From Phlegmacium glaucopus (taxonomy: Eukaryota; Basidiomycota; Agaricomycetes; Agaricales; Cortinariaceae): 64,000 nucleotides of DNA. Position 1 is the stretch's first letter. Every line of letters begins with the position of its first letter. Where the stretch lies: contig MU130073.1 of assembly GCA_015039465.1 (NCBI GenBank), positions 420,618-484,617 on the forward strand, written 5' to 3'. The translations under genes and the position numbers were made by a program. Below, in pieces: positions 58,295-64,000 of the stretch. The notes beneath the pieces were generated by a model. That model was not told the DNA's origin, did no database searches, and saw only the letters and a program-made list of their open reading frames with translations.

Positions 58295-61200
58295 TCAACT
58301 GTGTTTCTTGGAAATGTGTTCCAGGACGAGGAGGCCATACTTGCTTGTATTTGGTGTCCGCAAAAGACGGGAAACAGTACTACTCAGAGCATCCCCTACT
58401 AGCGTCAAATTCTGATCTAAATCAATTTATGTGTTAGGTAAATAATCAAAATTATCTACAATATAACCTTACTGAAAGCTAGAGACCGGGCAAGGATAGA
58501 TGCTAGAAAATCTTTGGTTACAGAATCACCATCATCGGATTTCAGTATTTGTGTAACAAGCAACAGGTTAGGTCGGAAGGAGATAAGATCAAGAATCTGG
58601 TCTGCAAAAGGTGAGAAACGATATATCTCTTGCTGGGAAGGCATACCATGCACACAGAGGGTCTCAATGCAATCAAGAGCTGACTGTTGCACATCTGCTG
58701 AGTGGGAAGCTTGAAAATTCTGAATCCCCATTAATTTCCCTATTACATTAATAGAAATAAATTGGGTCCTGATATTGTCTGGGAAAAGGTGAGAATCTGA
58801 ACAAATAACATTCGAGGAAGGCCATACCATGCATGCAGAGGGTCTTGATGACATTAATGGCAGAATTTTGCACTTCCCAGTTGGAATCTTGCAATTTCTC
58901 AATTAATTTCACTATTCCATCATTTGAAATGAATTCAGTCCTGATATTGTCTGGGAAAACATGAGAATTGAACATATAACATTCAAGGAAGGCCATACCA
59001 TGCACACAGAGAGTCTTGATGACATTAATGGCAGAACTTTGCACTTCCCAGTTGGAATCTTGCAATTTCTTAATTAATTCCACTATTCCATCATTTGAAA
59101 TAAATTCAGTCCTGATATTGTCTGGGAAAACATGAGAATCTGAACAAATAACTTTCAAGGAAGGCCATACCATGCATACAGAGGGTTGTGATGCAATTGA
59201 GGGCAGAATTTTGCACTTCCCAGTTGGAATCTTGAAATTTGCCAATTAATTCCACTAATCCATCATTTGAAATAAAATTGATCCTGATATTGTCTGGGAA
59301 ATGTGAGAATTTGAACAAATAGTATTCAAGGATGGCTATACCATGCACACAGAGAGTCTCGATGACATCAAGGGCAAAAATCCACACCTCCCAGTCAGAA
59401 TCTCGAAATTTGCCAATTAATTCCACTATTCCATCATTTGAAATAAATTCAGTCCTGATATTGTCTGGGAAAGTGTGAGAATATGAACATATGTCATGCA
59501 AGGAAGGCCATACCATGCACAAAGAGGGTCTTGATAACATTAATGGCAGAATTTTGCACTTCCAAGTTGGAATCTTGAAATTTGCCAATTAATTTCACTA
59601 TTCCATCATTTGAAATAAATTCAGTTGTGATATTGTCTGGGAAAACATGAGAATCTGAATATGTAACATTCAAGGAAGGCCATACCATGCACACAGAGAG
59701 TCTTGATGACATTAAGGGCAGAATATTGCACTGCCCAGTCAGGATCTTGAAATTTGCCAATTAATTTCACTATTCCACCATTTGAAATAAATTCAGTCCT
59801 GATGTTGTCTGGGAAAGTGTGAGAATATGAACATATGTCATGCAAGGATGGCCATACCATGCACACAGAGAGTCTTGATGCAATCAAGGGCAGATTCCCG
59901 CATATACCAGTCAGAATGTTGAAAATCCCCCATTAATTTCACAATTCCATCATTTGAAATAAATTCAGTCCTAATATTGTCTGGGAAAGCATGAGAATAT
60001 GAACATATGTCATGCAAGGAAGGCCATACCATGCACAAAGAGAGTCTTGATGCAATCAAGGGCATATTTTTGCACATACAAGTCAGAATGTTGAAATTTG
60101 CCAATTAATTTCACTATTCCATCATTTGAAATAAATTCAGTCCTGATATTGTCTGGGAAAGTGTGAGAATATGAACATATGTCATGCAAGGAAGGCCATA
60201 CCATGCACAAAGAGAGTCTTGATGCAATCAAGGGCAGAATTTTGCACTTCCCAGTTGGAATCTTGAAATTTGCCAATCAATTTCACTATTCCATCATTTG
60301 AAATAAATTCAGTCCTGATATTGTCTGGGAAAGTGAGAATATGAACATATGTCATGCAAGGATGGCCATACCATGCATGCAGAGAGTCTTGATGACATCA
60401 AAGGCAGAATTTTGCACTTCCAAGTTGGAATCTTGAAATTTGCCAATTAATTTCACTATTCCATCATTTGAAATAAATTCAGTCCTGATATTGTCTGGGA
60501 AAGTGTGAGAATCTGAACATATGTCATGCAAGGATGGCCATACCATGCATGCAGAGAGTGTTGATGACATTAATGGCAGAATTTTGCACTTTCCAGTTAG
60601 AATCTTGAAATTTGCCAATCAATTTCACTATTCCATCATTTGAAATAAATTCAGTCCTGATATTGTCTGAGAAAGTGTGAGAATCTGAATATTAACATTC
60701 AAGGAAGGCCATACCATGCACACAGAGAGCCTTGATGACATCAAAGGCAGAATTTTGCACTTCCCAGTCAGAATCTTGAAATTTGCCAATTAATTTCACT
60801 ATTCCATCATTTGAAATAAATTCAGTCCTGATATTGTCTGGGAAAGTGTGAGAATCTGAACATATGTCATGCAAGGAAGGCCATACCATGCACAAAGAGA
60901 GTCTTGATGCAATCAAGGGCAGATTTTCGCACATACAAGTTGGAATGTTGAGAGTTCCCCATTAATTTCACTATTCCATCATTTGAAATAAATTCAGTCC
61001 TGATATTGCCTGGGAAAGTGTGAGAATCTGAACATATGTCATGCAAGGATGGCCATACCATGCATGCAGAGAGTGTTGATGACATTAATGGCAGAATTTT
61101 GCACTTTCCAGTTGGAATCTTGAAATTTGCCAATCAATTTCACTATTCCATCATTTGAAATAAATTCAGTCCTGATATTGTCTGAGAAAGTGTGAGAATC

Positions 61201-63944
61201 TGAATATTAACATTCAAGGAAGGCCATACCATGCACACAGAGAGTCTTGATGACATCAAGGGCAGAATTTTGCACTTCCCAGTCAGGATCTTGAAATTTG
61301 CCAATTAATTTCACTATTCCATCATTTGAAATAAATTCAGTCCTGATATTGTCTGGGAAAGTGTGAGAATCTGAACATATGTCATGCAAGGAAGGCCATA
61401 CCATGCAAAAAGAGAGTCTTGATGCAATTAAGGGCACAATTTTGCACTTCCCAGTTGGAATCTTCAAATTTGCCAATTAATTTCATTATTCCATCATTTG
61501 AAATAAATTCAGTCCTGATATTGTCTGGGAAAACATGAGAAGCTGAACATATAACATTCAAGGAAGGCCATACCATGCACACAGAGAGTCTTGATGCAAT
61601 CAAGGGTAAATTTTTGTGTATACCAGTCAGAATGTTGGAAATCCCCCATTAATTCCACTATTCCATCATTTGAAATAAATTCAGTCCTGATATTGTCTGG
61701 GAAAACATGAGAATCTGAATATGTAACACTCAAGGAAGGCCATACCATGCACAAAGAGGGTCTGAATGCAATCAAGAATCCTGTTTGAATTTTGATGTTT
61801 CTTCATGACCTCCTTGATGAAGTCCATTGAAACAAGCTTTACAATGATATCTATTCAAATTTAATCAGTACTGTCTCTTGCTGACATTTCCAAAGCTTGA
61901 CCTTTCTTCACAATTGACATCATAAAGTTGAGTACCTCTTCATAGACAATTGGATCCTCCAATCTGCATATCATTTTCTCAATATCAATTCTCAGGAGAA
62001 TTGCCTTGCCAGCTTGAGCTACCCCCATCATAATTCAGTTAAAGATTATCAGACACATCAGGAATATATGATGTAATACATACAATCTTTGGCCAATATG
62101 TGGTTCAAGGCCTTGAGATACCTGATAAACATCCCAGTTGGACTAGAATTTATCCCATGAACAATTAACCCATAGCTAATGCTTATGGTTTCACTTTCTA
62201 CAGATTTTGTTAGCATATTTGTTCATGCACACATGATTCTTATTACCTCTAGCCATCTCCTCCATCTGACTGTAAGTGGCCCATCGCAATGCTTTCTGTT
62301 CACCATGAAGTTGTAATACCATCCCTTGATTTGCAGCAAGGCTTAACAGATGCACTTCTCGGAGCATTTTTTGGTATGCTTCCTGGGTTGTGGACTTTAG
62401 AAGCAAAGGAATACTAATTTCAAAGACCTGATCCTTTGGCACTTCATTATAGCAAAGTAGTATTCGAGCTTTTACACAGGTTGCTATCTCCTGTAAGCCC
62501 ACAGGGAGACAGTTGCAATCGTAAAGGGGGCCACCTTTAGTAATCAGTTGAATAAACCATTCCTTTGTTATTTGTTCATCGGCATCTCCAAAATGAGGGA
62601 AACCAGTGCGCAAAAGACGTAACATCACAAAGAGATATGCCTTCAGTAACTGTGCATCTTTTGACTGCGTGGTTAAGGGGGATAGACCGACACACAATGT
62701 CCTGGCAAATCTAGACTTATGAAGTACATCTTGAACGTCCGGAGATGGTTCTAGACCTGCAATAGCAACTATAATCTGGTCCATCTCGGCACTTCCGAGG
62801 CAGATATCATGGAGCCAGAGTAGCAATTGAGCTTTCGAAATGTCAGACAATGAAGGGTTATATTGCTCGGTCTTAAAAAGCCAACCAGCAAGGCGGATAA
62901 GGAACGTCGTGATTGGAGTTTGATATGGGCAGTCAGGGCGAAAGACGGGTACTGTTGCAGTTCCCAAGTATAATATAAGCGCAACAACTGTGAAGACTAG
63001 AGTGATAGCTCCGATCGGCGCGTACTCTCCAAACAGAAAAATGGCAAGACCAAAGGCAAAGAGGAAGTATGCGGTGTGGAGAAGAATTGGAAGAGAGGTG
63101 ATAACGTCAGTCAGATGCCAACTAGAAATACCAAGGAATCGACGATGCCTGTGATACGCGTCTTCGGCATTCGGCTTATGTTGAACACGAGCATAATCAG
63201 CAACCCAGCTTTTCGCCAGACTGGCCCCAAGTGCGCTGAGCAGGCTGAAAGCGAGGCTACAAAACCATAGTCCATTGACGATTTTAGAGGATAGAGTAGG
63301 TTTAAATGCGGGGGGTTTATAAGTGTGCATCAAGCCGTTTTGAGACTGAAGCAAAGCCTCAAGGAGGGCATTCGTTGTCTCGTGTGGGTCTGCTTGTAAT
63401 CCTTGACTTGCTTGGATGATGAAAGCTGAAAGGACAGCGGAGAATAAACCGGCCTAGAACAGATAAGACATGGATTTGGTGCAGCATTGACCATATCAGG
63501 CGAAGACATACAAAAATGAGGAGTGAATCAAGGCCGCTATTATGACTCTCTTTCATGTGTTCATCGACATTCCTGGCTTTTTCCTGATACAGCTGCCAGA
63601 TCTTGGAGTTTAGTCCGCATTCTTGTTGAAAGGGATTTCCCTGATCGTTCTCGGCGGTTGCATCACGAGGAACTGGATCCCCGTGAAGTTTGGTAGCTTT
63701 CGCACTCGCATTCTGGTTTAATTCAGTAAATGGATTAACTCAGGATGTAAAGATATCAGTACCAAAGTCTCTTTTTCATCGGTCTGGGCAGTTTCCTGCG
63801 GTATTTGCAATCCTTCTTCCAACGTCGAAGCGTTCGCGAACGCCTCATCGCCATTCAATCTTAATACGGGCTACAGAATAAATGGTCAGTTTTACTCCCA
63901 GTTTAGTGGTCACATCATACGTTTTCATTCACTAGATTTGACAT
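58295..63944 (-). CDS. DUF6535 membrane protein with 18 tandem ARM/HEAT-like exon repeats
   Basis: Start ATG 63944 (MSNLVNEN, exon 63921-63944). Then PVLRLNGDEAFANASTLEEG; then LNSKIWQLYQEKARNVDEHM; then the DUF6535 signature: LDSLLIF joined to AGLFSAVLSAFIIQASQG, NGLWFCSLAFSLLSALGASL and further membrane helices (HTAYFLFAFGLAIFLFG; TLVFTVVALILYLGTA). A soluble middle region follows (62191-62900). From about 61790 to 58640 the gene consists of 18 near-identical units, each a 123-nt exon (41 residues, type DNIRTEFISNDGIVKLIGKF ... SALDVIKTLCVH) plus a 49-nt intron. The C-terminus is SSTVSRLLRTPNTSKYGLLV, stop at 58295. Estimated 1,400-1,500 residues. Intron borders in the 61800-62200 part are less certain. 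Function unknown. Confidence 0.8.
58760..61790 (-). repeat. Tandem array of 18 exon-intron units, period about 172 bp
   Basis: The motif TCCTGATATTGTCTGGGAAA (plus strand) or a close variant recurs at about 58762, 58937, 59107, 59281, 59451, 59625, 59797, 59966, 60138, 60311, 60481, 60652, 60825, 60995, 61168, 61340, 61512 and 61682. Exon (123 nt) and intron (49 nt) are about equally conserved. A distinctive intron variant (TCTGAGAAAGTG ... AATATTAACATTC) occurs at 60666 and 61181, exactly three units apart, which shows a three-unit duplication. Confidence 0.9.
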
Positions 63945-64000
63945 TGTATCGACAATATGCGCGGAGCGGGAGGATTGTGGATGAAGCTCGATGAAGGTTG
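63945..64000. other. Upstream region of the DUF6535 gene
   Basis: Only 56 bases remain in the window. No TATA box seen. Confidence 0.3.

Noticed and set aside
58760..61790. Evenly spaced repeats that might look like a CRISPR or satellite array
   Set aside because: The period is 172 bp, the whole unit is conserved, and it splits into a coding exon and an intron within one gene.
62769..62987. Second minus-strand frame within the DUF6535 gene
   Set aside because: Out-of-frame shadow of the main exon, which is open over 387 codons.

Overview
The window is nuclear DNA from a filamentous fungus, most likely an Agaricomycete (mushroom-forming basidiomycete). The host genes are split by many 45-70 bp introns. 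The protein families are ones I know mainly from Agaricomycetes: a WW-domain multi-pass membrane family, a DUF6535 membrane protein, and an uncharacterised high-copy family ending in a PHD-like finger. The transposable elements carry CpG-to-TpG decay typical of basidiomycete repeats. I cannot name the species. I see no rRNA, tRNA, CRISPR array or bacterial-type gene.

Layout. Positions 1-7,400 hold no host gene: a candidate 1.8 kb solo LTR, a small LTR retrotransposon (3,104-6,039) whose left LTR is split by a 1.67 kb mariner-type non-autonomous element, and a hAT-type MITE. Positions 7,709-22,462 hold three tandem minus-strand copies (A, B, C) of the WW-domain membrane gene; copy B has three nested elements in one intron, and a deleted mariner element lies between A and B. 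Positions 23,346-41,450 are a block of elements within elements: a two-gene mariner-like element (dead transposase plus a convergent accessory gene), a decayed high-copy family gene split by a 5 kb hAT-type insertion, and a Gypsy remnant. Positions 41,453-52,146 resume the WW family (fragment D, pseudogene E, inverted fragment G, gene F) and hold a divergent HNH-like gene.

Positions 52,655-63,944 are more ordinary: a small hypothetical gene, a PIF1-helicase scrap, an intact secreted histidine phosphatase, a small hypothetical ORF, a frameshifted berberine-bridge-like oxidoreductase, and a DUF6535 protein whose C-terminal half is 18 tandem copies of one 123-nt exon plus 49-nt intron unit.

How it fits together. 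Two unrelated membrane-protein families here (WW and DUF6535) carry near-identical internal repeats that vary or expand as whole in-frame units. The WW family has also duplicated in tandem, changed its last exon and decayed in places, all within transposon-rich DNA. This resembles a fast-evolving locus; a role in recognition or defence is inference only. Insertion boundaries are unusually well supported, because most elements show exact target-site duplications and three empty sites can be reconstructed.
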